A stretch of DNA of 64,000 nt from Ceratotherium simum simum (GCF_000283155.1 NW_004454177.1:2292128-2356127); one strand, 5' to 3'; shown: positions 22,480 to 33,995, numbered from the stretch's first letter. The notes: a model not told the origin generated them from the letters alone. Numbers and translations: made by a program.

Positions 22480-23689
22480 ATAGACTAAGGCAGCTTCCAG
22501 TAGAAGCAATTAATTCTACCACTGGGAGCTTTTACAAGAAGATGCCATCGAAGCCTGCTTCCAAAGTTGAGGATGAGTTTGTTAGATGAAGAAGGGAGGG
22601 AAGAGAAATCCAGACAGAAATAACAGGGCCAGCATGAAAGACATGAAAGTGTATGCTGTGCTTCAGAAATAAAGAGGGCTCATTGCTGGGGTAGAAGGGG
22701 TGTGAATGGCAAGGAAATGTGATCACGCAAAATGCTTCCATTTTCTGGAAAAGTCCTGGATGCATGCTTGCAGGTGTGTTTCCATTTTAGAGGAGAACTC
22801 AAAAAGATGGGATGGCTATAGTCTGTGCCTGCATCATGGGAGCTCCTGCCCTGCAATTTAATGTCAGAGTTTTCGTGGCAACGAACCCTTCTAGCATAGT
22901 CAATTGATTTAGCCAGGGTGAGCTGGAAGATTCCATTAGCAAATGAATCCACAAGATAAGGAACATTTTCCTTCCTTGTCATTAAGCACTGTCTCTTAAT
23001 TAAGTTGTCTTCCGCACTCTTGATCAGAAGAGAATACCAAGAAGTCATTTTCCAGGAAAATGTTTGTTTCTGCTCCCATCTCCTTGGTACTCACCCCCCT
23101 TCCCCATCCCCACCATGTCACTTAGTAATGGGCTAGTGCTCAGAGGTAAATAAGCCAAGGGACTGGGGAATGAGTCTGCTTTATCTCAATATGTGTGCAG
23201 GTGTGTGTGCCAGGGGAGGAGCAGGGCCTGAGCCACTGGCAGATGCAAAGATGGTGTTCAGAGCATGAATCACAGATGCAGTCAAGCCGAGCTTCGTGAT
23301 AACTGCAGAGAATCCTTTAATCTCACATAGAGAGAGGAGGTCACACACTAGTTATTAGAGGATATCACCTTCGTACCTCTAGATTCCAGGCTTTGCCTTG
23401 TTTCTACCAATAAAGACTCTTTTATTGAACACTGTACAGTTTGATCCAATTTAGGTAAAGTTAATTTAAATGAAACAAAAGAGGCTATGTAGGCAGTGGC
23501 CAGTGGTACCAGAATATCTTTAAATGAATAAGAGGAAGAGAATAAAGACCTCGTAGCCACTTATAGCCTCTCTCTTCCTTTGTTCGCTGCCCCACAGCCA
23601 GGTTGTCGGAAAATGCTATCAATTTTCTCTTTTTTCTTCTGCCTATATCTATCTCTTTCTCTCCATTTCCAGTATGTAGTTGACACACA
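22480..23689. other. Unique sequence
   Basis: Only short frames; none resembles a known family. Contains CCCC-rich and AT-rich patches but no recognised repeat. Confidence 0.5.
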
Positions 23690-24525
23690 CCTACTCATCC
23701 TTAAAGTTCCAGCTCATACCTCGCCTCTCCTATAAACACTTCCCTGACCTTACCACCTCCCCTCCCACACTGTGCTAGCAGAATCAGGCATTTCCTTCCC
23801 TATGCTTCAATAGCCCAATATCAGCACAGCTATTATGAGATTTATCACCTTGTACCGTAATTATTTATTTACCCTTGTCTATCTCTGCATAGCAAGCCAT
23901 CTCAGAACTTAGTGGCTTAAAATAACATTTATTAATATTGTTATCTCTCATGGTTCTGGAGTTTAATTGGGCTCAGCTAGGCCGTTGTCACTCAGGGTCT
24001 CTCTCCAACTACTACTGGAGTAGGTATATCAATAGCAGTCAGGGCTGGGGCTGGGACCATCTCCAAGGCTTCGTCATGCACATGGCTGGGGAAACTCAAA
24101 CAGCTGGGGCCTTTTGGGCATCTCTCCATCTCTATGTGGTCCCTGCTCATGGTCTCTCCTTCATGGAAGCTCCAGGGTAGCCACACGTCTTATGTGGCCT
24201 CTCAAGGCTCCAAAGGCAAGTGTCCCAAGAGACAGTGAACCAGGCAGAAGCCATGTTGCCTTTTATTACTTAGCCCAATCACACAGTGCCACTTTTGCCA
24301 CAGTCCCAGGCCACCAATATTCAGTGGAGAAGAAATATAATCCATCTCTCAACCCCATGAAAGAGGGTCAAATCACATTGTAAGAAGAGCATGTAGGATG
24401 TGATATCTCCATGTGGCCATTTTTGGAAAATACAACCTGTTGCAGTTATAAACCCAGGGTTTGGCAAAATGCCTGGCACTTAATGGTCTCTCTATAAATA
24501 CAAATGTCTGATTGAATGAATGACC
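23690..24525 (+). mobile_element. L2 LINE 3' end split by an LTR
   Basis: Left part (23690-23875) reads CTTAAAGTTCCAGCTCATAC, AACACTTCCCTGACCTTACC, then GAGATTTATCACCTTGTACC. The right part (24440-24525) supplies the terminus: AAATGCCTGGCACTTAATGG and GATTGAATGAATGA. The two parts give one continuous L2 3' end when the intervening LTR is removed. Confidence 0.72.
23876..24434 (-). mobile_element. LTR, MaLR-type, minus strand, inserted in an L2
   Basis: Starts TGTCTATCTCTGCATAGCAA, then CAGAACTTAGTGGCTTAAAA, TCATGGTTCTGGAGTTTAAT and GGCTCAGCTAGG, ending AAAATACA. This is the reverse of an LTR ending '...taagccactaagttttggggt...'. It is related to the plus-strand LTR at 33135. The flanks ACCCT and ACCTG are only a rough duplication. 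Confidence 0.6.
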
Positions 24526-24899
24526 CTTATCCCCCATCGTAGACCTTATTATCCTATGCTTAGCTTCTATTCTTGCCTTTCTCTTTAGCCTTTCCCACAT
24601 CAAATGTATCCTTTACCCCATTTTCTGAAAAACTGTCTTCTAAAACCCTTGCTTTTTTCACATCTTGTTTTCAGAAGGCTTCAGCAACTCCCAGTGGTTT
24701 ACAGCAGTATGAGGATGTTGTCCCATCTTGTGATGCTGTAGCACTACTGTGAGTATAACACAAGTATACGTGTCCATATACGTGTCTCACCTTATCTCTA
24801 GACTGAAAGAGCATGTCTGCACGTGTATGTGTTACTGTCTTTCAAATGTGCAGCTTCTTTTATTTGTAGAAATTGTCCTTAGTTCTGGTTCATAGTGAT
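24526..24899. other. Unique sequence
   Basis: Nothing firm. Weak L2-like pyrimidine-rich text near 24530-24660. Confidence 0.5.
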
Positions 24900-25209
24900 G
24901 GATTAAAACATTATGTTTACTTATGTTCCCTCCTGTAGTTCCACAAAAACAACAGCAGAAAGATAGAAAGGACACAAATCCTTAAGAGACTGGACTGGAA
25001 AAAGAGATGCAACCTCAAAATTTTGGAAGTTGGAAATCCAGTGGAGCAGCCAAGCAGTAACTGACTTAGATGATTTGCAAAGTTGAAGCCGATTTGTACC
25101 AAAGAACTTCACAAGGGCTCAGGAATTAGAAATACCAAATGCCTCTGAAATCGAAGGAGAAGGTGGGGTTGAAAAATTAAAACAAGTGAAAGTCTATATA
25201 AGAAGTGAA

Positions 25210-25570
25210 TCTGGGGGCCGGGCCGGTGGCACAAGCGGTTAAGTGCGCACGCTCCACTGTGGCGGCCCGGGGTTGGCCTGTTTGGATCCTGGGTGCACAC
25301 CAATGCACTGCTTGTCAAGCCATGCTGTGGTGGCATCCCATATAAAGTGGAGGAAGATGGGCACGGATGTTAGCCCAGGGCCAGTCTTCCTCAGCAAAAA
25401 AAGAGGAGGATTGGCAGATGTNNNNNNNNNNNNNNNNNNNNNNNNNNNNNNNNNNNNNNNNNNNNNNNNNNNNNNNNNNNNNNNNNNNNNNNNNNNNNNN
25501 NNNNNNNNNNNNNNNNNNNNNTACTTTGACCTTAACAACCTATTTCCAGCAGAAAAAAAAAAAAAAAAAA
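25210..25570 (+). mobile_element. ERE SINE, long subtype, containing an assembly gap
   Basis: Head GGGGGCCGGGCCGGTGGCAC, GCGGTTAAGTGCGC, GGATCCTGGGTGCACACC and GAGGAAGATGGGCACGGATG, then the start of the second module before the run of N. After the gap come 31 bases that are not ERE and an A19 run. The duplication AGAAGTGAA brackets the whole (25201-25209, 25571-25579), so the outer boundaries are sound even though the inside is not. Confidence 0.88.
25422..25521. other. Assembly gap (100 N)
   Basis: Exactly 100 N, the conventional placeholder for a gap of unknown size. It falls inside the 3' module of an ERE. Frames read across it are artefacts. Confidence 0.99.
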
Positions 25571-26128
25571 AGAAGTGAAGCCATCCCTCCACCGCCCTGG
25601 CAGAGGATTGAAAGTTTATTCTCCTGGAGAGGATGAACCAGGAGGACCCTGGACACAGAAGAGCAAGCAGGGTGATGGTGGGATGTCTTACTGAAAACAG
25701 AGGGAATAAAATGAAAGTCTACACATGGAACAGTGAGGTCCTGGGCACCTTTTCCTATCAGGTTCATGAATGCTAACAGATAGGTTTGGGCCTGTGTACC
25801 CCTCAAAGCAGTCAAGAAATTGGAGGATTTCTTTCTGAAAAATAAAAATAAAAAAGAAACGAGTTACCATCCCATGAAAAGAAAAGACCTAGAGGTTTTG
25901 ACCATTGGATTTCCCACATATGCTAACCTACAGTGACGCTTTCCAGCGGACAAGCATCTCCTAAGTAAAAAGAGTTTCCAATAGGTTTTTTGATGTTGAT
26001 CTCCTCAATAAGAAGAGAGAGTCAAGGATCACCAGATACTTGAGGAAACCTCCAACTGAAAAGTCGGAGAGCAAAACAAATTGTGGGACAAAGAATCTCA
26101 GAGGAAATAGAGACATGCCAGGAGCAAT

Positions 26129-26174
26129 AAAAGGAGGAGTGGGAAGAGGAGGAAGAGGAGAAGGAGAAAGAGAA
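26129..26174. repeat. (GGA)n/(GAA)n purine tract
   Basis: GGAGGAGT, GGGAAGAGGAGGAAGAGG and AAGGAGAAAGAG in succession inside the HAL1-like element. Confidence 0.7.
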
Positions 26175-26406
26175 TTATAATTAAGACCTTTAGAAAGATT
26201 AAAGAAGATAGCAGAGATAAAAGATTCAATATGACAATTGGAAAATAAGGCTGAGGATATATCACAGAAGGTGGAAGAAAAAGACAGGGATAGAAAATAT
26301 ATGAAAATTAGAGGATTCATGGCTACCTAGCATCTGAATAAGATGAGTTCTAGAAAGAAAGAATGGAGACAACAGAGGAGAGAAAGTTATCAAAGGGCTG
26401 GTTTAA

Positions 26407-26639
26407 GGGGCCGGCCCCGTGGCTTGGCGGTTGGGTGCGCGCTCTCCGCTGCTGGCGGCCCGGGTTCGGATCCCGGGCGCGCACCGACGCACCGTTTCTC
26501 CGGCCGTGCTGGGGCCCCGTCCCACGTGCAGCAGCTGGAAGGATGTGTAGGTCTGACATACAACTGTCTACTGGGGCTTTGGGGGGAAATAAATAAATAA
26601 ATAAAATCTTTTAAAAAAATTAAAAAAAAAAAAAAAAGT
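26407..26639 (+). mobile_element. ERE SINE, short GC-rich subtype, probably the youngest here
   Basis: Head GGGGCCGGCCCCGTGGCTTG, B-box GGTTCGGATCC, GGGCGCGCACCGACGCACC, CTACTGGGGCTTTGGGGG, an (AAAT)n stretch and a long A-run. Flanked by GCTGGTTTAA (26397-26406, 26640-26649). CpG retention is the highest of the set. It splits the HAL1-like element between GGGCTGGTTTAA and AAGAAAGATTTCC. Confidence 0.96.
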
Positions 26640-27430
26640 GCTGGTTTAAGAAAGATTTCCAGAACGGAAAGACATGAGTTTCCAGATAGAAAGGGCTATA
26701 AGTGTCCAGCAAAATTGGTGACCATAGTCAAAAAGAACATCTTACAAGCTTGTAGAGAGATAAAACCAGGAAACCACAAAGGAAGGTAGATCCAAATAGC
26801 ATAGGACTTCTCACAGCTACACTGGAAGCTAGAAGATGTTAGGAAAATACCTTCAAAATTCTGAGGACAAATGATTTCCAATCTAGAATTCTACACTTAC
26901 GGTCAATAAAGAGTCAAAGTGGAGTAAAGATGTTTTCAGAAAAGCAAAGTCTCAAAAAAGTAGTTTCTCTGCACTCATTCTTTAGATACTGGAGTGTGTG
27001 CTCTACCAAAACAAGGAGATAAACAAGAAATGGGGAAATGCAAGATCCAAGAAACGAGATATCCAATCCAAGAGAGGAGTGGAAGGAATACCCAGAAGAG
27101 ATATGCCAGAGAGACACTGTGTAGCAGATCTAGAAAGCATCCAGTCCAGATTGGAGAAGGAAGCCAGACGGCTGTCTCCAGAAAGTATGTCTCCAGAAAA
27201 ACATGAAACAGAGAGCACCTATGTGTTTGAACCTAAGTTCTGAGAGAAGACTTAGCCCTTAAGTGAAATCTGGGGGTGATTTAGTGGTAAGTGTATTGAA
27301 AATGAATTTAAAAATAGTACAATTATTAATTCCAAGGGGAAAAAATGTTGTAATCCCAGTACACTACCTGGCTCAAACATGAATGAAATGTACATAATTA
27401 TAATTGTGTAAAAGTTTTAAATTAAATTTA

Positions 27431-27501
27431 GAAAAATAAAAAGAAGAAAGGAAGAAAGGGAAGGAGAGGGGAAAAAAGAAAGGAAAGAAAAAAAAGAAAA
27501 A
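27431..27501. repeat. (GAAA)n/(GGAA)n tail
   Basis: A-rich purine repeat directly after the HAL1-like sequence, probably its expanded poly-A tail. Confidence 0.75.
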
Positions 27502-27534
27502 CACTGTAAAGTGTTGCTTACACTAAAAAGTTTT

Positions 27535-27990
27535 GGAAGCCCTTGCCTACAAGATAAAATCTAAACCCTTGTGCATGACATTCAAAGTCTTTCACAATAG
27601 CTTCACACTAACTCACAATTGATCAATAATACCTGATATTTTCATATTCCACAGCTATGCTCATCTTTTCTGTCCCAACCTGGAATTCCCTCTAACACTT
27701 ACCTTCTCCAAATCTTATCCGTCTTCTAAAGTCACTCGTATTCGTACCACCTCCATGAAGCCTCTTTTGACCATCCCCCATTGGGGGATCTTTCCCTTCT
27801 CTAAATTCTGACAGCAGTTATTGTCTGTACCCAGTTAGTTAATTGGGCTCTTTGCTCTTCAGCTTTCAAAGTATTATGGTTTATGCAAGTGGCTTACAAG
27901 TTCCTTGAGGACAGATTCTCCCACAGCGGCTCATGCGGTGCTGCAGAGCTGTCTACATGCTAAGAACATTAACATTTTTTGAACAAATTA
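27535..27990 (+). mobile_element. L2 LINE 3' end
   Basis: Full series of L2 landmarks: GATAAAATCTAAACCC, TTCAAAGTCTTTCACAATAG, CAACCTGGAATTCCCTC, CCTCCATGAAGCCTCTTTTG, TTACAAGTTCCTTGAGGACA, then a decayed terminus with TTTTTTGAACAAATTAGTTA. Confidence 0.72.
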
Positions 27991-27994
27991 GTTA

Positions 27995-28995
27995 ATTAAT
28001 AATTAAGTTACTCCACCTTCTGTCTCTCTCATGCTAGGCTTTTGTTGTTTCTTCCACTGAGCAACAGGGGTTTGTTGTAACTTTCCATTGATCTCCTCTG
28101 CCTGTGGTTGCTTGGCTGTGGCTATTGATTCAGTCATTTCTTGGGTACCCTGCCCCCTCCATGCTCAGACCTGGGAGCCCAGAAGGTGAGGAAGGTTTGG
28201 ATGCAGATGGAGTAACCACACCATGCTACTTTATTGGTGTTGATTTTGTTTTGAAAGATCTGTTCCTACTAAAGCCAAGTGGGACCGGAAGGGGCATGTG
28301 GAAGACTACAGCCAAATCAATTTTTAGCTCCATTTAATGAAAAGAAGAGGAAAGGCAGCAGGACTATCAGCTCTCTAAAACTGGTTCTGGAGATACCAAA
28401 AATCTCACACAGACTCTTTCCAAACACAGCTAGACCACAGGCATTTTCCTGCACAGAGATGTCACACTAACAGCACCTACATTTTCTAAGATCATCTGCT
28501 TTGTTTCTTGGGCACATCATCTATCCACCCACTTTCCACATCCCCTGGCCCAGAGTCCACACCCCCCCCCTCACCCCAGCCTCTAACTGTAGCCAACACC
28601 TCCATCCCTTACTGTCAGATTCAGTCCCCTGAAGAGCAGGAAGGCAATGAGGATGACAATTTCCCTTAAAAGAAAAGCAGGAATAAAATGCCTATTATGT
28701 GGCCCAAAATTCTTATTTCTGGGTCCCAGTTCACTGAGTCCTAGAACCTTGGAATTGGAAGACATCCTAGAGATCATCTAGATCATCTCTCCACCTCTGG
28801 GGCATCTGATGCTAAAACCCCACCCCCACCTGACTCCCACCCCCAGCTTGCCTCATGTGCAGTGCTACTCTTCTGCTTGGATACCACCATCAGGAGGAAG
28901 GGGCTCACTCAGCAAATTATTGACAAGAGACCCATGTGGCATGTGGCAGGGAAGCTGTGTTGGCAGAAGGGTGATTGAAGAGAGTTTGCCTTAAA
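27995..28995. other. Unique sequence with one ancient fragment
   Basis: No gene seen. About 28735-28800 (CTAGAACCTTGGAATTGGAA, GAGATCATCTAGATCATC) is the style of an ancient MIR3/L3-type fragment. A C10-rich patch lies at 28562-28580. Confidence 0.5.
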
Positions 28996-28997
28996 TG

Positions 28998-29163
28998 CAG
29001 TAGTTCTTTATATTTTATAATCACAAACCCCCAAGAGAATATGAAGAAAGCTTTAGACCATCTCCTCCAGAAAAGAGCATATAGACATGATATTTTGGAC
29101 GTAATTTTAATAGGTTCAAAGACTCCTGAAACCCATCCATAGACGCCAAGTTAAGAATCCCTG
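28998..29163. mobile_element. hAT-type non-autonomous DNA transposon (MER series)
   Basis: Begins CAGTAGTTCT and ends in a matching inverted end (AGAATCCCTG). The inside has ATCACAAACCCCCAAGAGAA, GAAAGCTTTAGACCATCTCC and CTGAAACCCATCCATAGACG, a familiar MER-type MITE. Flanks CTTAAATG (28990-28997) and CTTTAATG (29164-29171) are an 8-bp duplication with one mismatch, the length expected for hAT. Confidence 0.78.
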
Positions 29164-29171
29164 CTTTAATG

Positions 29172-30159
29172 TTGTTTTTGAGGGCCAAGCAAATGATACT
29201 AGTCCATGTACTAAAACAACAATTAAATTATTTTGGCCTTGGGGAAAAAAATCAAGCCTTGGAAACTGTGAATTTTATTTTAAATTGTAGCACCACAAGT
29301 TGCTCTCATCACCCACCTGGACCAACCGTGTCTCAGGTTTTTAACCCTGAGAAGGTTAAAAACACTGAAAAAAAGTGAGGCAGCCTTGCAAGTCATTTTG
29401 TGGGGCTGCGTATTTCCTTGATGTGCTTGCCATATTGTGTGGAAAAGCGCCACACTCTTCACTCTTGCATTGGCAACTCCTAGGATTCCAAACGTTAATG
29501 ATTTTATGGACCCTGAGCTCACACAGGTTGCACCTTTCAAAAGCTTCATTTCTCTTTTGTTTGGAGCATTTCCCAATGACTTTTAATTAAGTGTATTCTC
29601 TGTTGGCAGGAATGAGACAATAAAGGGAAAGTGTTGTGTGTATTCTTGCTCGCAAAACCAGTGCCATGTATTTGTTGGTTGCTGATTGATTGGTGGAAAG
29701 CTTAAGGTTGTAGCTGCAAAGTAAAGCCCACAGTTAAGCGCTACCTATGAAAACAAGCTTGGGAAGGTGGCTCCCACAGCGCTCACGTGCTGTACTCCAC
29801 AGCATATTTGGACTCTTGTATGTTTCTTAGGTCTCAGGATCTTGCTCCTGGGAGCATGTGCTTCCTGAAGAACTCCATGGACAAGGAGCCAGCCTCCCTG
29901 TATGAAACAATGTTGATAGCTGGGCCAGATGTTCCGGGAAGGGGAGAGGTGTGGGGAAGATTATCAGCATATAGTACAGGTCACTTCTTACAAGCATTGG
30001 AAAGAAGTTTTCTATTATGCAAGGTGAGACCAGACAAGAAGCAGATCTCTTTTCTCAATATTAACTCCTTGGTCTGAAAGAAACTAATCCATTCTTCTGG
30101 CTCCAGGCAACGCAACATTCAAATAGATTGTTTTTTTCTTCTTCTTTTCTCAGTATTTC
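29172..30159. other. Unique sequence
   Basis: No gene recognised. 29580-29760 looks repeat-free and homeobox-site-rich (GATTGATTGG, AATTAAGTG). A 96-codon frame at 29787-30077 has no recognisable motif. Confidence 0.5.
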
Positions 30160-30320
30160 CAAAGAAGGACATTCCAGCCTGCCTTAACCTTGCATTCCAG
30201 AGTCTCAGAGTGCCTATACTCAGGAAATACTTCCTCAGGTTTAACTTAAATCCCTCTCGCTGCAATGGGAGACCATTGCTATCCTCCAAGGACTTGAAGA
30301 ACAGCTGCCTGGCCCCTCGC
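30160..30320 (-). mobile_element. Ancient L3/CR1-like fragment (tentative)
   Basis: GGAAATACTTCCTCAGGTTT, AACTTAAATCCCTCTCGCTG and CAATGGGAGACCATTGCT follow a pattern I associate with reversed CR1/L3-type mammalian fragments. Confidence 0.4.
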
Positions 30321-30559
30321 CAGTCACACCATTCCACGTTCCCATTGTTCAGGGGAGGAAACGGCTCTGGGCATTTGTTGATTGGCTCGCCATTACCCAG
30401 CAGGAACCCAGGCCTGTACCCCAGGCTCCTCTGAGCAGTTACTTTGCATACTTGGGGCACTGTTCTCCCAGGACTCTAAAATTATCACAAGTGACTTATC
30501 ACCCTCTGAAAACAAAAGTCTCTGCAGGGGCTTTGAGAGATGACATAAAAGAATGTTCT

Positions 30560-30765
30560 ACGTCTTTACAGTGCTTTACCTAACATTTGTGCATACATCA
30601 GTTCCATTATGTGTATAATAACCATCATTTGAAGGATAAGGAAATGAATTCAGCAAGATTGGCTCAACCACTAGATAAGAAGGGGAAAGCCAAGAGTTGG
30701 CCCTCAAATCAAAATGCGTCAAGTTCAATGCCCTTTCCACTACAGCAGAGATGATTCCTGGGGAC
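30560..30765 (-). mobile_element. MIR SINE fragment, minus strand
   Basis: TTACAGTGCTTTACCTAACA, GAAGGATAAGGAAATGAATTC and the 3' text ATCAAAATGCGTCAAGTTCA, then CCACTACAG; decayed reversed MIR. Confidence 0.6.
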
Positions 30766-30872
30766 TAAATAAAGCCCTGGGCCACTGACCATATATTTCC
30801 TGTCTTTGCAAGTCTTAGTTTAAGAAACAGAGAGGCAGATACACAAGGAAATGGGCATAAAAAGACTCACTG

Positions 30873-31120
30873 GGGGTCCGCCTGGTGGCGTAGCGGTTAA
30901 GTGCGTGCACTCTGCTTTGGCGGCCTGAGGGTTTGCAGGTTCGGGTCCAGTTGCGCACTGACGCACCCTTGTCAGGCCATGTTGTGGCAGTGTCCCATAT
31001 AAAGTAGAGGAAGATGGGCACGGATGTTAGCCCAGGGCCAATCTTCCTTGGCAAAAAGAGGAGGATTGGCATCGGATGTTAGTTCAGGGCTGATCTTCCT
31101 CACAAAAAAAAAAAAAAAAA
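30873..31120 (+). mobile_element. ERE SINE, long subtype
   Basis: Head GGGGTCCGCCTGGTGGCGTA, GCGGTTAAGTGCGTGC, both 3' modules, and an A18 tail. Flanked by the perfect duplication AGACTCACTG (30863-30872, 31121-31130). Confidence 0.95.
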
Positions 31121-31234
31121 AGACTCACTGAAAACTGTGAACACATGCTAAGTCTTTAGATACAAGAACTGTGGATTGGTGGTGAGGTGGGCAGCAGGAA
31201 AGTCACCCCACATTGCAGGGCAGTCAAGGGGGCA

Positions 31235-31440
31235 CTTTGGAGGCAGATAGAGCTCTAACACATGCAATGTGATACTGGACAAGTTCGCTCACCTCTGAGC
31301 TGCAGTTTCATCATGTATGAAATGAGAATAATAATACCTTTTTCACAGGGTTATTTTGAAGAGTAAACGAGATAATTAATATAAAGTGCTTAGCACAGGG
31401 TCTGACAGATAGGAAGAGCTAAATAAATGTTTAAATAGTA
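31235..31440 (+). mobile_element. MIR SINE
   Basis: TGATACTGGACAAGTTCGCT, GAGCTGCAGTTTCATCATG, GAATAATAATACC, AGGGTTATTTTGAAGAG and AAGTGCTTAGCACAGGGTCT in order; plus-strand MIR with a good 3' half. Confidence 0.78.
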
Positions 31441-31444
31441 ACTA

Positions 31445-32589
31445 TTCATATTATGGAGTGAATAGAGCAAAGAAACTAAATGGAGTTAAATTAGAAAAGG
31501 TTTCATGGAGGAAATAAAAGTGCAATAGGAATCTGAAAGCAGGATTGGGGCTTGGTGAATAAGACGAGGGAGGGCATTATTTCTCTGCTCTCAGCCTCCC
31601 ATAGGCATAGATATGTCAGTCTTTGAATGCGGATGCCCAAACTATCTGTCTCCACAGACTTTCACATTTTTAAACACACTGTAGAACAGTGAAATTGCAG
31701 AATGTCATAGGAGAGGCTGTGGACCAATAGCTTAGAGGAGACGCGGGAAGATGCCAGCATTAAAGCAAATTCTATCCTAGAATGAAGAATAGCTTCAGTA
31801 TAACTCCATTAAAAATTGAGTGTGCTATAATGTTGAGCTATTCTTAGTGTGGATAACTTCTTAAAAGGTTAAGTCTAACAACTTGGCTTGCTTGCCATAG
31901 ATCTGCTGCTTCTGAATAAATGAGGGAGACGACCTCTCCAAGGCTCTACAAATTATTGGAAATAGGGAGATTGCAATTCTTGGAACTTTCCTATTGATTG
32001 GTTAAGTAAATCATCTGCTAAATGGAAATCTAATTTGAAAGGTATACATTTAATGGAATTAATAAGTGAACTGATTAGGCGAAATGTTAGAAGTAACCAA
32101 AAAATGCCCTAATTGATTGGAGACATAAACAGGCCCCAAAGAGTAAGAAGACTGAGTGGGAAATTACTGGATGCTCTTAGGGATTGTGCTTTTGACATCT
32201 GCCCAGTCCAGTGTGGATTTGTGGAATACAAACCACAGTGCCACAAGTACCTCCAAAGGCATGTAAATCAGAATGCATTTCTATCCATGAATGGCAGGCC
32301 ATTTAAGGAGCTCAGACTGAAAGACTGTGGGAAGTCCATCCTATGCATTGGTGCCACCAACTCGCAACTTGGGTTTCTGTGGCTAGTGAAATGAAGCCAG
32401 ATAGTTTTGCAGGCCAGGCTGCCCTGTATATGGCTCCTGCTTGGACTGCTGGCAATGTAGAGGGAAGCACTGGTCTGGGGAACCAAGTTTATAACTGCTT
32501 TGGAAGGACACTCCTCACAAAAATGTTCTGAAATAAAATACTTGACAGGAAAGTAGACAGGGAGAAAAAATCACATCTGTTTTAAATAT
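31445..32589. other. Unique sequence
   Basis: No gene supported. 31940-32110 is AT-rich, repeat-free and full of TAATT/GATTGG words (candidate conserved element). A 93-codon frame at 32113-32394 opens with TTG, not ATG. Confidence 0.5.
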
Positions 32590-32765
32590 ACTCTATGGCA
32601 GTCACTTTACCTACTTGGTTTTATTTAATCCTCATAGCAATTCTGCAAGTTATAAATTACTAAGCTCATTTTACAAATAAGACAGCCTAGTGGCAGAGCT
32701 GGGATTTGAACCCAGGTCTGACTGACTTCAAATTCTACAAGACCAGTCTTTCCACCTCACAGGGT
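32590..32765 (-). mobile_element. MIR SINE fragment, minus strand
   Basis: TTTAATCCTCATAGCAATTC, CTCATTTTACAAATAAGACA, GTGGCAGAGCTGGGATTTGA and ACCCAGGTCTGACTGAC; clear reversed MIR core. Confidence 0.8.
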
Positions 32766-32769
32766 TGCC

Positions 32770-33134
32770 TCAAAAAAATGGAATATAGTTTAATTTCACT
32801 GAGACATTAGGCTGTATGTATTGGACTAGAAATGTGCTAGGGCTACAAAGTTGTATCCAGATCATGAAGTATGTGGAATCACTGAGTATTGTGTTAAGTG
32901 ATTTGAAGCTTAATCCATAGGCAATGGGCAATCAAAGAAGGTTTTAGAATGAGGTGAGGGTGGGAAGTAATCAGAATTCTCCTTCCTACTCTTAGAGTAT
33001 AATTCAATATATAAGAGAGTAAGGAAAGACCAAATGGTAAAGCAAATAGAAAGGAAGAGAAAAGTCCTAGTTCTGGCAAGTTAATAATAATGGTTTGAAT
33101 CAGGACAGTAATCAAAAGACCTGGGGGAAAAAAG
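32770..33134. other. Unique sequence
   Basis: Nothing firm. The stretch at 32900-33110 (GGGCAATCAAAGAAGGTTTT, AGGTGAGGG) has faint reversed-L2 style. Confidence 0.45.
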
Positions 33135-33705
33135 TGTGGCAGATTATATTTTCCAAAAATGGCCATAGCAATATTTCCCATCCCACATGCTCTTCTAGAA
33201 ACTTGTTACCCCTCACCAAGAGATAGAGTCTGTGACCCCTCCCCACGAAACTGGGCAGGCCATTGTGACTGCATCAACTAATAGAATATGACCAAAGTGA
33301 GGCAATGTGACATACAAGGCTATGTCATAAGAAGTGACATAGCTTCTACCTGAATCTCTCTCTCAGAATGCTTATACTTGGAAGCCAGCCGTTGTGCTGC
33401 AAAAAAGACCAGGTTACACAAAGAGGCCCCTGTAGAGAGAAACTGAGCCCCCTAGCCATCAGCCCTAGATGAGCTCCCCGCCAACATCGAGCACCAACTT
33501 ACTAGCCATGTGAGTGAGCGTCTTGGAAGTAGATCCTTCAGCCCCAAGTTGAGCTGCCCCAGGTGATGCCACATGGAGCTGAGACAAGCCTTCCAGATTG
33601 AGCCCTGCCCAAATTGCAAATTTGCGAGCAAAATAAATGATTGTTGTTGTTTTAAATTACTAAGTTTTGGGGTGATTTGGTATGCAACAATAGACCACCA
33701 GAACA
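33135..33705 (+). mobile_element. Solo LTR, MaLR-type
   Basis: Starts TGTGGCAGATTATATTTTCC and ends AGACCACCAGAACA, with TG...CA termini and a perfect 5-bp duplication AAAAG on both sides (33130-33134, 33706-33710). The 3' part has AAAATAAATGATTGTTGTTG and TTACTAAGTTTTGGGGTGAT, including an AATAAA signal. Same broad family as the reversed copy at 23876. Confidence 0.82.
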
Positions 33706-33710
33706 AAAAG

Positions 33711-33995
33711 GGCCAATGGAAGAAAAATTCACTGATGTATCAACTAACAGGCATACTGATGAATCCTGGCCAAATGGTAACAAAGATCAATTTTATTTAC
33801 TTGATTGTGTCTCCATTGCTCTGAAGGGTGAAGATTTTAGAGCTGGGAAATATTTGTGCCTCTATTTATAACCAGAAAACAAAGTACTAAGCATAGCACG
33901 TCTATAGCGTCCACTCTAATGGATGGAGGTGGAGATGCAGATAATCATTCATAATGATGAATGATCCAATGGAGAACAAACCTACACTGAGAGTC
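33711..33995. other. Unique sequence
   Basis: No feature recognised; short frames only. Confidence 0.5.

Larger units (their letters stand above)
24900..27425 (+). mobile_element. HAL1-like (half-L1) LINE, interrupted by two EREs
   Basis: A purine-rich LINE running through three segments (24900-25200, 25580-26400, 26650-27425). Landmarks are GAGTTCTAGAAAGAAAGAAT, AAGACATGAGTTTCCAGATA, ACTGGAAGCTAGAAGATG, TCAAAATTCTGAGGACAAAT, GATTTCCAATCTAGAATTC and CCAGTCCAGATTGGAGAAGG. These follow, from memory, the HAL1 ORF1-type consensus, which lacks ORF2. Frames are broken; the longest clean piece is about 80 codons (26998-27243). An L1M subfamily is the alternative. Confidence 0.6.

Noticed and set aside
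25239..25636. Frames of 89-117 codons on both strands
   Set aside because: They are read through 100 N and through ERE sequence, so they are artefacts.
26343..26600. Overlapping GC-rich frames resembling a small protein
   Set aside because: They lie within the young ERE SINE at 26407.
32113..32394. 93-codon plus-strand frame followed by AATAAA-type sequence
   Set aside because: It opens with TTG, not ATG; the first ATG lies far inside, and no protein motif is visible.
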